Assembly (NCBI RefSeq): GCF_000471905.2
Contig: NW_006498572.1
Coordinates: forward strand, 6,856 to 70,855
Length of the DNA stretch: 64,000 nucleotides
From: Amborella trichopoda
Lineage: Eukaryota > Streptophyta > Magnoliopsida > Amborellales > Amborellaceae
Direction: 5' to 3'
A program made the translations under genes and the position numbers. Each line of letters opens with the position of its first letter. Positions within the stretch are counted from its first letter, which is position 1. The notes below the pieces were generated by a model, which was not told the DNA's origin, searched no databases, and saw nothing but the letters and a program-made list of their open reading frames with translations. Of this stretch, positions 45,597 to 56,293 are shown piece after piece.

Positions 45597-46440
45597 CACT
45601 AGCTCATATGAACATATGAGCTCAACGTCCCAGATTGATTTTGGGTCGATCTGACGATCACAGATGTTTGGTAGTGTTTGAATTTTAGTTTTTTTTTTTA
45701 AAATCTAAATGACTTAAAATTTTATGCGCGTGTTTATAAAAAATANNNNNNNNNNNNNNNNNNNNNNNNNNNNNNNNNNNNNNNNNNNNNNNNNNNNNNN
45801 NNNNNNNNNNNNNNNNNNNNNNNNNNNNNNNNNNNNNNNNNNNNNNNNNNNNNNNNNNNNNNNNNNNNNNNNNNNNNNNNNNNNNNNNNNNNNNNNNNNN
45901 NNNNNNNNNNNNNNNNNNNNNNNNNNNNNNNNNNNNNNNNNNNNNNNNNNNNNNNNNNNNNNNNNNNNNNNNNNNNNNNNNNNNNNNNNNNNNNNNNNNN
46001 NNNNNNNNNNNNNNNNNNNNNNNNNNNNNNNNNNNNNNNNNNNNNNNNNNNNNNNNNNNNNNNNNNNNNNNNNNNNNNNNNNNNNNNNNNNNNNNNNNNN
46101 NNNNNNNNNNNNNNNNNNNNNNNNNNNNNNNNNNNNNNNNNNNNNNNNNNNNNNNNNNNNNNNNNNNNNNNNNNNNNNNNNNNNNNNNNNNNNNNNNNNN
46201 NNAGAAGGAATTTTGGTCATTTTTCTTTTACGAATAATTTTTTTTATATTTTTATTAGATGTTCCTTGATGAGAAGAACACACACCTAAATTTTTAAGTA
46301 ATTTGGATTTGTAGAAAAATAAATAAAATTTAAGTACTATCGGACATCCGTGATCGTCAAATCGACCGAGATTCAATCTGGGCCATTGGGCTCGTACGTT
46401 CATATGAGCTAGTGGATATGAGCTCGTACATTCATATGAG
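45597..46440. mobile_element. Foldback MITE of the TA-tract family, copy 3, with assembly gap
   Basis: Left arm GCCCACTAGCTCATATGAAC, GGGTCGATCTGACGATCA; right arm CCGTGATCGTCAAATCGACC, TTCAATCTGGGCCATTGGGC, CATATGAGCTAGTGGATATG. The core TTTTTATTAGATGTTCC and TTTTTAAGTAATTTGGATTT is on the right side of the gap. The right end carries an extra duplicated GAGCTCGTAC-TTCATATGAG unit. Confidence 0.85.
45746..46202. other. Assembly gap (457 N)
   Basis: Falls in the middle of a foldback element; size may be an estimate. The other copies suggest the missing centre is only about 150-250 bp. Confidence 1.
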
Positions 46441-46559
46441 CTCGTACGGTGTGTGCACATATCAATGGATATATAGACATACATATATAATATAAATTGG
46501 AACTTTAATACAATTAAGGTTCACATATATATTAAACTTTTAGAATAATAGTTATATAT

Positions 46560-46725
46560 ATTCTAAAAGTATGTATAAGATGTATTCTACATAAGTTGTT
46601 TTCGATTATTAAAGTTCCAATTTTGGTCTTGCTTTATGTTTCAATTATTAAAGTTATATTATCTTGCTTTATGGTATCAGAGCCAAAAAGGTCAAAGATA
46701 AGGTTGATAACTATTAAAAGACCAA
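46560..46725 (+). mobile_element. Endogenous caulimovirid end fragment with primer-binding site
   Basis: Plus-strand AGTTGTTTTCGATTATTAAA and GTTCCAATTTTGGTCTTGC match the 3'-terminal sequence of copy B (54060-54115), then TGGTATCAGAGCCAAAAAGG at 46672, a tRNA-Met primer site. Within about 50 bp the sequence turns into the inverted 3' end of copy A (GACCAAAATTGGAACTGTAA). A scrap of the same end lies at about 46497-46513 on the minus strand. Confidence 0.75.
46672..46689 (+). promoter_or_regulatory. Caulimovirid tRNA-Met primer-binding site
   Basis: TGGTATCAGAGCCAAAAA: complementary to the 3' end of initiator tRNA-Met, the start of minus-strand DNA synthesis in Caulimoviridae. Confidence 0.75.
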
Positions 46726-46929
46726 AATTGGAACTGTAATAATCCAAAACAGCTTACATAGAATGCATCTTATACAAACTTAATTAAAAACAACTTACAT
46801 GGATAAATATGTATAGTATAGATCCATCCACAGTTGTGCATACAAGCAACTTACAAAGGATTCACTCTACACACTTTCTAAAACAACGGATGCCTTCCTT
46901 GAATGCCAATGGCCATTTTTAGTTCTGGA

Positions 46930-47990
46930 CTTCAAACGCTTTTAAGTCCACATAGTAATACCCGTGAACCTTTAATAGGTATATTAATTTCACCTTTTAG
47001 TATTAACTTCTTTGGAATAAGGGAGGAGATATTGAATTTATCCCACCATTTTATATAAAGTTGCCTTTCAATAATCGTACCTATCTGTGTCTTCACTGAC
47101 GATATAAGCCCATCTTGATATTCATTGAATTTCATACAGAGCAATAAAATAAATGTACAAGTCTCTTTTAGGCACATTTGCATTATGAGCAAAGAATTTC
47201 TGTTGCGACTCTTGTAATTGAGTCAGAAGGATGTCAGGATTAGAACCCCAGAGTATAAACCAGCTTTTGAACCAATTTAGAAAATCCTTCAAGGATTTAA
47301 GTCTAAATTGTATGAACTAGCTATGAGCTTCCATCAAATTTTGATATGAGAATACCATATCCCATGCTTTGACATGAATATAATAATTGCTATCTTGAAG
47401 GTACCTTGGTTTTAAAGGATCAAATCCCAAATATCTATAAAAGATAATATCTATAATTTGCATCTTTGATAATGCTAAAGTTGTGTTATTACTATAATTA
47501 TGTATTATAATTATTAGCTTAGTTTCATTCAGCATAGCTTTAAATAATCTCTAGTCTTATGGCCTATGTTTGGATGCATATGATCAACTAAGATAAATTG
47601 ATGTTATATCGGTTGGAGGTTTAGCCGGTTTAGCCGTATGATCATTTTTTATGACCATTAATGGGATAGTAGAAGTTTTAAGAAATGGTGTCCTTTGAGG
47701 AGATTGAGTATGAGGACTTTGAGTCTTTAAAAGATATGGTTTGAGTCTTTAAAAGATATGGGGATGTTTGAATTTGGTTTTGCTGTGTCCTCATTAAGGA
47801 CAATGATGATGATGATACTGATAGATTTTTGCTTGAGCTTGGAGTGAGAGCCAACGCCTTTTGTCTCTTTTCCCTACAAAAATTCTCTAGTAAAAAAGTC
47901 AGGCAAGGAGGTCGATTCCCCTTCAATGCGTTTGATTTTAAAATCAAAATGTTGAAAGGATAGCTTGCCACCTAACAAATATTCGTTTGG
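46930..47990 (-). pseudogene. Copy A: post-RNase H conserved region
   Basis: Follows RNase H. Motifs: TPFLKTSTIPLMVI (about 47690), a YLGFDPLKPR block and HVKAWDMVFSY (47535-47317), and IKWWDKFN (about 47050). The same motifs occur in copies B and C, so this is a real part of the viral protein. I know no function. Broken by stops. A 23-bp tandem repeat (TTTGAGTCTTTAAAAGATAT) lies at about 47716-47760. Confidence 0.6.
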
Positions 47991-47993
47991 AGG

Positions 47994-48911
47994 CTAATTT
48001 TTTACATCCTTTTCGAGAACGTCTTTAGCAACTTTACAATCCACTCTTATAAGAAATTCTCGAGTTAGTAAATCCCTTTCGAATTTAGTGATGCAATAGA
48101 TTATGGCTAAAACTTCATTTTTTATGGTTGAATACTTTTGTTGTGATGGCTTCCATATCCCAGAAGTATACCTTACTAGTGGTTCTTTATTTTGGAATCT
48201 TTGTTTCAGTATTCCTCCATATCCAAATTCAAAGGCATCCTTTTCCACTATTTTAAAAGCCTTAGGATGGGGTATGGCTAAGAATGGCAATTCCTTAGCT
48301 TGTAGCTTACCCTCCCGCACATCTTTAGTGTGTTCTTTTACCCAATCAAGAGGAATTTTTTTTAATCTTGGAAATAACAATCTGCAATTTTCTGCAAGAT
48401 CTTTATAGAAATCTGTAATATAATTAAGACTGCATAAAAACCTTTGTAATTGTTTTTTGTCTTTTATTTCCTCTGGAAATTTTACAGCAAATTGAATAGC
48501 TCTATCATTGGGGATTATTGTCCCTTCACGAATATTATGTCCCAAAAATCTAATTTTAGATTGGAATAATTTTACCTTTCTAGCTGAGACTATCAGTCCT
48601 ACATTTTTCATTACCTTTAAAAGGATATTCAGTTGTTTGCTTTGCTGATCTATAGAATTAGAAATGATTAGTACATCAGCAATGTAAACTAAACTTACTA
48701 TAAAGATTAAATATATCATTCATTACATTTAGAAATTCCGAAGGGGCATTTTTTAGTCCAAACAGCATGACATTCCATTCATAATATCCAAATGGAATTG
48801 TAAAGACAGTTTTATACCTATCCTGTTCTGCAATTTTGATTTGCCAGTATCCTGATTTCATATCAAACTTTCAAAATATTGCAGCATCATGCAATCTGCT
48901 TAATAAATAAT
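47994..48911 (-). pseudogene. Copy A: reverse transcriptase-RNase H
   Basis: A 241-codon open stretch (48719-47994) plus the preceding frame (48861-48676, MKSGYWQIKIAEQDRYKTVF). [13 protein letters not shown], then the catalytic motif as YIADVLIISN at 48674-48685, one Asp of YIDD replaced by Ala. Connection: FLGHNIREGTIIP. RNase H: IVEKDAFEFGYGG where a TDAS is expected, GIWKPSQQKYSTIKNEVLAI, and LIRVDCKVAKDVLEKD. RNase H is relatively well preserved, but the YIAD change would inactivate RT. A frameshift lies at about 48700. Confidence 0.85.
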
Positions 48912-48999
48912 TTTTATTAGGGATCAACTATCTTATCCATCTGAGAGCCTTGTTTGAGGGTTTGTAATTGATGACTAACGTAGGTACTCCTCTTTACAA

Positions 49000-50160
49000 T
49001 TTGGCAGTCTTTCTACATAAAAAGTTGACCAGCTTCAGGGAGAATAACTTTTCCTAATAAGGCCTTTATTTAATAATTCTTGAATTTCTTTTTACAGATT
49101 TCTAATAATCTACTATTCATTTGGATGGGACGAGCCTTTGTTGGAATTAATTTTTCATTAAAATCAGGCTCATATGGAAATTCTACCCTATGTTGTTTCT
49201 TGTTCCAAAAAGCATTAGGAATATTCGCACAAACCTCATTTTCTAATAAGGTGTGAACTTCCTATTTCTCTTTTTTCATCTTAGACGATTCGAATTTTTC
49301 TTCTATTGTTTTATATCTGATTTCCTCTTTAAGAGATAAAATAAATCTTTCTTTTCTCTGGATTTTATTTTTAATAAGATTTATTTCTTGAATTTGAGGT
49401 TTTTTATAAATTCAAATTTGACCTAATGACCTTCAATTTCAGATTCAATACGTGCTACATCCAACTTTATAATGGGAAATAGCATATTCAGGAATGCAAT
49501 TCCTAAAATTACTGTTTGGCTACGATTTGTTACCATTATAAATGGAATGACAAAATGTGAACCATTATTATTGACAACAGCATTTGAAAGTTTATTATTT
49601 ATTATTATTATTTTATTATCGTCTGCTGCGTTCAGGACTTGGGTGATCTTACTAAATATTTAGTAGGGATCAGTCCTTCATTAATACAATTTAAGTCCGC
49701 TCCTAAGTCTATAAAGGCAATAATCTGAAAGCTAAATTCTTTGTTTACTGCTATTGTGAGAGTTGGATTGAAGCTTCTGCATCAAGACCTATTTGAGGTT
49801 CCATGAGGCGTTTCTTATAATTGTCCATTAATTCAACAAATTCACTTTCATGGTCATCCTCTCCCCCCTTTTTAGAATAATCATGTGATAATTCGGCCGC
49901 TAATTCAGCTTTGACTTCATGGAGTTCATGTTTGAGGTCTTGAATAGTTGGTTCCCTGTGATTAGGGTTCTTTCCTTGTATACGAAGCATTATATTTTTA
50001 AAACTATATGCTTCTTGAGATGGTTGAACTATAGGTTTCTTCTTTTGAGGCTTAGGGTTTTCTTTAACCATATTGATATATTGATGTAGGGCTTCTTTTC
50101 TTAGTTGTTGATCTTTTATTTTATCAATGAGTTCTAAAATAAGATTTTCTTCTTTAGAAA
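49000..50160 (-). pseudogene. Copy A: protease and upstream region
   Basis: The aspartic protease site reads AFIDLGADLNCIN at about 49690-49730 (DTGA expected; Leu for Thr). Upstream, an open frame 50071-49751 holds a Lys/Glu-rich predicted coiled coil (IQDLKHELHEVKAELAAEL). It is followed towards RT by broken frames with RPIQM-type RT entry sequence (about 49120). Confidence 0.65.
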
Positions 50161-50396
50161 GGATAGTTATCCCTAAGTAGGGTATTTATATTTAAGATTG
50201 CTTTATAATATAATAACAATTGCAGTTATTACTACTATTATTATTGTCATCTAATTCTGAGCATTTTGAATTAGTACTTGAAATTATTAAATGTTCATCT
50301 TCAATAGTTCTTACATATAGTATGATTCACGAGAAGAGCTTTCTGAATTATTTAGAAGAAATCGACATAGTTGCCTTTTTAGGCCTTCAACAACAT

Positions 50397-50609
50397 CTAA
50401 GAGTTAATCTTCTTTTTTATACGACACTTATTTTTATAATGTCCTACTTTTTCATAACCATAACATATAACTATTTTCCTTTTGTTTCCTTCTTTAAGAA
50501 ATTCATTTCTTTTATTCTTTTTATAAGATTTTTCTATTTTCTTCTTAGAAAATTCTCTTTTTATGGTGTTTATTATTTGGAACATGTTTATTAGACCTTC
50601 CTTTGGCAT
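50397..50609 (-). pseudogene. Copy A: coat-protein zinc knuckle
   Basis: A basic Lys-rich stretch, then CYGYEKVGHYKNKC: a CCHC knuckle whose second Cys is Tyr. The knuckle packages viral nucleic acid in caulimovirid coat proteins. Confidence 0.7.
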
Positions 50610-50939
50610 GAGAATTACAGATCAAAGTATTATAACTAAATTGTTTACATAAATCTCCTAATTTTTTCTTTCATGTCATTTTATCTTTTTCTAGCTGTCT
50701 TTTAAGTTTTAAATCTGTATACAAAGCAAATCCTTCAGCACATATTTCTACCTTTTCAGTGAATAGGCTCGGAAGTCCACAGGTGTAAAGCATAATAAGG
50801 TATTAACCCATTATGTTTATTTTTTAGTTTTGTCTTAACCTTTTCAGTGAATAGGCTCGGAAGTCCTGATATAAATTTTTCTTTCCAAAAATCTGCTCTA
50901 CAATCTTCTCTGGTGAGGACTTTAGACTAAAACACATCT

Positions 50940-52150
50940 TTGTACCATTTTAAATGTGACATGGTTGGGCATCTTAAATTCATAAGAAATTCTTTATATC
51001 TATCTAATTGTAATGCAGTACTTCCCACAAAATGTAGAGTAATTGTATAAATAAGGGTGTTAACTGCATCTTCTACTTCAATAAGAACTTCTTGTTTAAT
51101 TCATAGAGTAGGTTCAGTCCTTAGGTTGTATTTTCTTTTTGCATTTAGTACTTGGTTTTTAGCACTATCTTCTAAGAAAAAATCCCACCAACCTCTAAGT
51201 TGGCCTGTAAATCCGCATACTATAGCCTTAGCAATGTTTGAATCTTTATTTCCATTATGTTTTGACGCAATAACATACATCATCATATGCTTCATTAGAT
51301 TAATTATCTGATATTCAGACATTCCATCTACATTCCACTTAACAATAGACCTTCCGTCATATTGAGCAAGATTAGCTATATAGTGTTCCTCAATTTGAAG
51401 ATCCACTAGTGTGGGTCTAGGATAATAAATTTAAGTGGGAGTAGTAGGAATAGTCTTTTTCCCATAAGAAATTCTATTTACCTCTGGATTTTTTATTTCA
51501 GGATTATTAAACACATTTTCTTATTGAATTAATTCTTCTTAATAATTATAAGTATCTTTCTGGAGAGTAGCTACTTGACTCTTTTGCATTTTAGAAGTTT
51601 CTGGATTTTTGAATTTCTTAGCTTTGCCAGAGATATCTAATTTTAGATAATTTTCCTATAAGTTCATCTAAGAACTTATTATCTTCTTTCCTAATTGGAT
51701 GTAATTTAAAGGTTTCCTTTGCAATAATACTTGGAGGGGGTTTAAACATTATGGGTTCTTTAGCCTTTTCATTGGCTTGTTCCCCTACAACGTTTTCTTT
51801 ATTAAAAAGATTTTCAAACCTAGTGGTTTGTTTTCCTAAAGATTGTAAATATAAATTAGTATAATTGTTTTGTTCAATCAATGATTTATATTTTCAATAC
51901 TGGCAGGTAAATATAATCTTCTAGGCTCGGTCTTGTAAGGGGATGCCTTTAATCCTTTTATTTCTAGTGTCATTTTAGGTGGATGTATAGACTGAATATG
52001 TTTTCCTTCTTTTGTTGTAAAGGTTTGAAAAGTATTTTTGGCCATATTAATTTCATTTTCTTTTTTACAAAAATTTGGAAAAGGTATGTTTTGTTTTTAA
52101 CAAAATCATTCAAACCATTTAAAGAAGCAAACATTAAATTCCTTCTTTAA
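50940..52150 (-). pseudogene. Copy A: coat protein
   Basis: Frame 51406-51101: IVKWNVDGMSEYQIINLMKH and AIVCGFTGQLRGWWDFFLED, the conserved core of petuvirus/florendovirus-type coat proteins. Frame 51881-51618: IEQNNYTNLYLQSLGKQTTR, an N-terminal block also found in copy C. The start of the block lies at about 52080. Several frameshifts. A 27-bp direct repeat (CTTTTCAGTGAATAGGCTCG) at 50753 and 50849 lies downstream. Confidence 0.75.
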
Positions 52151-52279
52151 CATACAATCATAATATTTTTCTTGGAATTTGTTTCTTAGCATTCTCTCTA
52201 TTCTTTATTTTTTTCTGAATAAAATTTTTTTCTTAGATTAGTTTTTATTAAGCAGATTACATGATACTATAATACTTTC

Positions 52280-53190
52280 AAAGTTTGATATGAAATCAAG
52301 ATACTGGCAAATCCAAATTGCAAAACATGATAGTTATAATACCGCCTTTACAAATTCCATTTGGACATTATGAATGGAATGTCATGCCGTTTGGACTAAA
52401 AAATGCCCCTTCTCAATTTCAAAACGTAATGAATGGTATATTTAATCCTTATACAAAGTTTACTATTTTTACATTGATGATGTACTAATCTTTTCTAATT
52501 CTTTAGATCAGCATTGGAAACATTTGAATATCTTTTTAAAGATCATAAAGAATGCAGGACTGATAATCTCAGCTAAAAAGGTAATACTATTCCAATTTAA
52601 AATTAGATTTTTGGGACATAATATTCGTCGAGGGAAAATAATCCCCATTGATAGAGCTATTCAATTTGTCGTAAAATTTCTAGATAAAATAAAAGATAAA
52701 AAACAAATTGCAAAGGTTTTTAGGAAGTCTTAATTATATTGCAGATTTCTATTAAGATTTTGCAGAAGATTGCAGATTGTTATTTCAAAGATTAAAAAAG
52801 AATCTTCCTGATTGGGGAAAACAACACACTAAAGATGTGCAGGAGATTAAGCTACAAGCCAAGGAATTGTCATGCTTAGTCATACCCCATTCTAAGGCTT
52901 TTAAAATAGTAGAAACGGATGCCTCTGAATTTGGATATGGAAAAATACTCAAACAAAGACTCCAAAATAAAGAACAACTAGTAAGGTATACTTTTGAGAT
53001 ATGGAAGCCATCACAACAGAAGTCTTCAACCATAAAAAAAGAAGTTCTAGCCATAGTCCATTGCATAACTAAATTCAAAAGTGATTTACTATCGATAATT
53101 TCTTATAAGATTGGATTGTAAAACTGCTAAAGATGTTCTTAAAAAGGATGTAAAACATTTAGCCTCCAAACAAATATTTGGTAGGTGGCA
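52280..53190 (+). pseudogene. Copy B: RT-RNase H
   Basis: [10 protein letters not shown], then a frameshift; catalytic [11 protein letters not shown] with YIDD intact at 52470-52481; FLGHNIRRGKIIPIDRAIQF; frameshift near 52730; RNase H with IVETDASEFGYGK (the TDAS retained, unlike copy A), KSSTIKKEVLAIVHCITKF. Frameshifts near 52330, 52730 and 53100. Confidence 0.8.
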
Positions 53191-53199
53191 AGCTATCCT

Positions 53200-53650
53200 T
53201 TCAGCAATTTGATTTTACAATCAAACACATGAAAGGCGAATCAAACTCTTTGCCTAACTTTTTTATTAGAGAATTTTTGCAGGGACCAGAGACAAAAGGC
53301 TTTGTCTCTCACTCTGAGCCCAAGTAAAAATCTGACAATATCATCATCATCAACATCCTTAATGAGGACATAGGAAAACCATATTCAAACATCACCATAT
53401 CATTTGACTCAAAGTCATCGTACTCAATTTCCTCGAAGGACACCATTTCTTGAAACTTCTATTATCCCATTAATGGTTATAAAAAAGGATCATACAACTA
53501 AACCTCTAGTCGATATAGCATCAATTTATCTTATAGATAGTATGTCTACATCTGCTATGTCCGTAAAGGACGAAGAAGAAGAAGGTATGAACAATCTCAA
53601 TGGTGATGACTGTTACGGGATAGACCTCACATTAATCTCAAAATAAATAC
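53200..53650 (+). pseudogene. Copy B: post-RNase H conserved region
   Basis: Open frame 53404-53646 with TPFLETSIIPLMVIKKDHTT, matching the motif in A and C, then an acidic segment VKDEEEEGMNNLNGDD near the end. In copies C and D a comparable NGDD stretch ends the polyprotein, so B lost the sequence between by deletion. Confidence 0.6.
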
Positions 53651-54121
53651 CAGACGTCAGGAATCTACTTTACTAAAAGTAAAGCATTCACTAAAAGCAA
53701 AAAGAGGACAAAAGTGGGATGAACTGACTCCAACTTTATCTAGGAAACGTGTCCAAAAAGTAGGCATGAACCTTTGGCTTTTACTTTTTCACATAAAATT
53801 ACTGTACCCATTAAAGATTCACGGGTATTTCTATGTAGACTTAAAAGCGTTTGAAGTCCAGAACTAAGGAGACCTATACAAGGGGCCATTGGCATTCAGG
53901 GAAGGTATTAGTTGTTTTAGAAAGTTTGTAGAGTGAGTCTTTGGTCTATGTTTGAAGTGTGAGTCCTTTGTAAGTTGCTTGTATGAACAGATGAGGATGG
54001 ATCTACATTGTACGTTCTTATCTGTGTAAGTTGTTTTTCGTTAAATTTGTATAAGATGTATTCTATGTAAGTTGTTTTCGATTATTAAAGTTCCAATTTT
54101 GGTCTTGCTTTACGTTTCGAT
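53651..54121 (+). other. Copy B: viral 3' non-coding end
   Basis: Shares GCGTTTGAAGTCCAGAACTA, CCATTGGCATTCA and the final GTTGTTTTCGATTATTAAAG with the 3' end of copy A (46930-46735 on the minus strand). Doubled 'AAGTTG' blocks. This is where the virus would carry its polyadenylation region. Confidence 0.65.

Positions 54122-54149
<28 letters not shown>
54122..54149. repeat. (TA)n at the right edge of copy B
   Basis: TA repeats abutting viral sequence. Insertion of endogenous caulimovirids next to AT dinucleotide repeats is known for other plant genomes. Confidence 0.9.
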
Positions 54150-54152
<3 letters not shown>

Positions 54153-54563
54153 TTTCAACATTGCTCATTAATATTTCTTTGTTATTATTAACATGTAAAA
54201 CATTATTATTATTATTGTGAGACAATGATCTTAAGAATGTCAGCCATTTAAATAACAATTTTTTGTTCACTAACATCTCGTGACAGTCAACAAGAAATAG
54301 TGCCCTTTAAATACCCCTAACTCTAGTGGTCCTTTGGATTAACAGGCTCACTGTGAAATATATTTTTTATTGTGGTTGAAAGGAAAGGTTTTGGTTTTTC
54401 AAAAATAGCATAAGGGTTTACAAGTGGGAGTGCGGACTCAGATATTTTTTTATCATTAGTTTGGTATTCTATTTCATATAGAAAATCTGAATGGAAGCCA
54501 GTACTTGATCTTAGAGAATTTGATGGGGAAAGGGTTCCGCTTATCGAAGATCTGACACTATGC
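54150..54563. other. Spacer between viral copies B and C
   Basis: Contains an (ATT)n tract at about 54203-54222. No viral or host coding motif recognised. Confidence 0.4.
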
Positions 54564-54990
54564 TTAGAGACGTACTGCGAGATTTACACCATAGTAATGG
54601 TTATGGCTCTGATACGCTCTTGGGTTTAGACTCCTAATTGCCAAAAACCAGATTTTAGATTGAATTTTGAAAAGATTTTTGCATGGAAAAGATTTTGGAA
54701 TAATAAAGCTCTGTGTGGGAGTGGGAACTTTCTTATCTGGGCTTGGAACTAAATCCATAGAGTTTCATTGGATCCGGTGTTTTCTGCCCTCTCTGCAAAA
54801 ATTCTGGGGTCAAAAAGTCAGAGAGAGAATTAGAATTGCCATTGATATGTTCAATAGTAAATTCGAAAGTGGAAAATCCCTTGCCATCTGGCAAAGATTT
54901 GTTGCTTTACAGTCAGTGCGTATAAGAAATCGTTGATTATGCAGATCACTTTGGAATTTAGTCAAACAATGGACGAGAGTAAGAATTTCT
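54564..54990 (-). pseudogene. Copy C: distal RNase H and start of the C-terminal region
   Basis: Short RNase H pieces (FARWQGIF at about 54890, then LTPEFLQ-like text) and MDLVPSPDKKVPTPTQSF (54758), which matches MDLVPSPDKS at 61914 in the other end of copy C. A deletion separates it from RT. Confidence 0.65.
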
Positions 54991-54993
54991 TTT

Positions 54994-56290
54994 TTAACTG
55001 TAGAATAATTTTGTTGGTCTGGGTTCTAAGGTTTTTGAAGTAAAATTAACTAGTTGTTCTTTTCCATGAATTCTTTGTTTAAGAATTCCTCCTAGCCCTC
55101 TTTCAGAAGCATCGGTTTCAATAATTTTAAAAGCGTCAGGATTAGATAGTGCTAGACAAGGTAATTCCTTGGCTTTAAGTTTAATTTTTTGAATGGCTTT
55201 GGTATATTCGTCAGTCCAATCCGGAGGGTTCTTTTTAAGCCGTTTGAGCAAAGGCTTTGCGTCTAGGGCAAAGTCTTAATAAAAATCAGAAATATAATTT
55301 AAACATCCAAAGAATCTTTGGAGTTCTTTCTTATCTTTTATGATATCAGGAAATTTATCCACAAATTGAATTGCTCTATCAATAGGGAGAATTCTTCCCT
55401 AGTAAATATTGTGGCCAAGAAAACTTATCTTGGCTTGGAAAAGGTTAAGCTTATTAGTCGATACCACTAAGCCAGCATTTTTAATAGTTTCTAGGAATAC
55501 CTTTAAATGCCTCCAATGTTGCTCAATGGATTCCAAGCACATCATCAATGTAGATTATCATAAATTTAGTGAAAGGGTTAAAAATATCATTCATAATATT
55601 TTGAAATTCGGATAGTGTATTTTTTAATCCAAACAGCATGACATTCCATTCATAATGCCCAAAGGGGACATTAAGTTGTTTTGAATTTATCTTTTTCGGC
55701 AATTTGGATCTGCCAATATCCAGATTTTAGGTCAAATTTTGAGAAGATGCTGGCATTGACAAGCCTATCCAGGAGATCTAGTTGTTTGGGTTGGATATCT
55801 TATCCATCTTAATGACTTATTCAAAGGTTTATAATTGATAACTAATCGAGGGGCTCCTCTTTCAATTTCAGAAGCCTTCTTAACATCGAAAGCTGAGCAA
55901 CTCCATGGTAAGGGGCTTTTTCGAATAAGTTTTTTATTGAGTAAAACTTGTATTCCTTTTTTAAAGATTTCTAATAGCTTACTACTCATTTGAATAGGTC
56001 TTGCTTTAGTTGGAATTTTTCGCTCGTTGAAATCTGGTTCATATGGGAGTTCCACAATATATTGTTTTCTAGCCCAAAAGGCATTAGGGATGTCAGCGCG
56101 AATTTCCTTTTCAAGAGTTGTTTTAAAAGTACTAATCTCATGCCAGATTTTTGAAGATAACAATTTCTCTTCAATTGTTTTAAATTTGATTTCTTCTTTT
56201 AGAGAGAAAAGAATATTTTCTTTAGTAGAGATCTTATTCTTAATATTATTTATTTCATGCACCCTAGGTTTTTCAATGAAGTCAAATTTT
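54994..56290 (-). pseudogene. Copy C: RT-RNase H
   Basis: Open frame 56352-55765 covers the end of protease and RT entry: ELPYEPDFNERKIPTKARPI, SPLPWSCSAFDVKKASEIER, GAPRLVINYKPLNKSLRWIR. After a frameshift near 55790 comes WQIQIAEKDKF-like text, then the catalytic IYIDDVLG, YIDD intact at 55541-55552. RNase H starts at 55251: IIETDASERGLGGILKQRI. Stops near 55700 and 55250. This lineage differs from A/B at many positions. Confidence 0.85.
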
Positions 56291-56293
56291 ACT

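Larger units (their letters stand above)
46726..52240 (-). mobile_element. Endogenous caulimovirid, copy A
   Basis: A minus-strand viral segment in genome order: coat protein, zinc knuckle, protease, RT, RNase H, conserved C-terminal region, 3' non-coding end. It lacks movement protein and its own primer site because it meets copy B head to head at about 52240. The layout (one large polyprotein, RT after protease) and tRNA-Met site place it in Caulimoviridae; florendovirus/petuvirus affinity is inference. Stops and frameshifts are everywhere. A virus relic in a host chromosome, not a retrotransposon: no LTRs and no integrase. Confidence 0.85.
52245..54125 (+). mobile_element. Endogenous caulimovirid, copy B (RT to 3' end)
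   Basis: Plus strand, the same lineage as copy A and inverted relative to it. Starts within RT (CAGATTACATGATACTATAA, which has its counterpart in A at about 48900) and runs through RNase H, the conserved C-terminal region and the 3' non-coding end, stopping at a (TA)n tract. Broken by stops. Confidence 0.8.

Noticed and set aside
45714..46484. 256- and 181-codon ORFs
   Set aside because: They span the N gap and are mostly undefined residues.
46672..46689. 5' LTR retrotransposon start suggested by TGGTATCAGAGC
   Set aside because: No LTR pair around it; the flanks match caulimovirid ends in copies A and B, so it is a viral primer site.
49472..50594. Plus-strand ORFs rich in Phe/Ile/Leu resembling membrane proteins
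   Set aside because: Antisense of Lys/Asn/Glu-rich viral protease and coat-protein coding DNA; apparent helices are composition artefacts.
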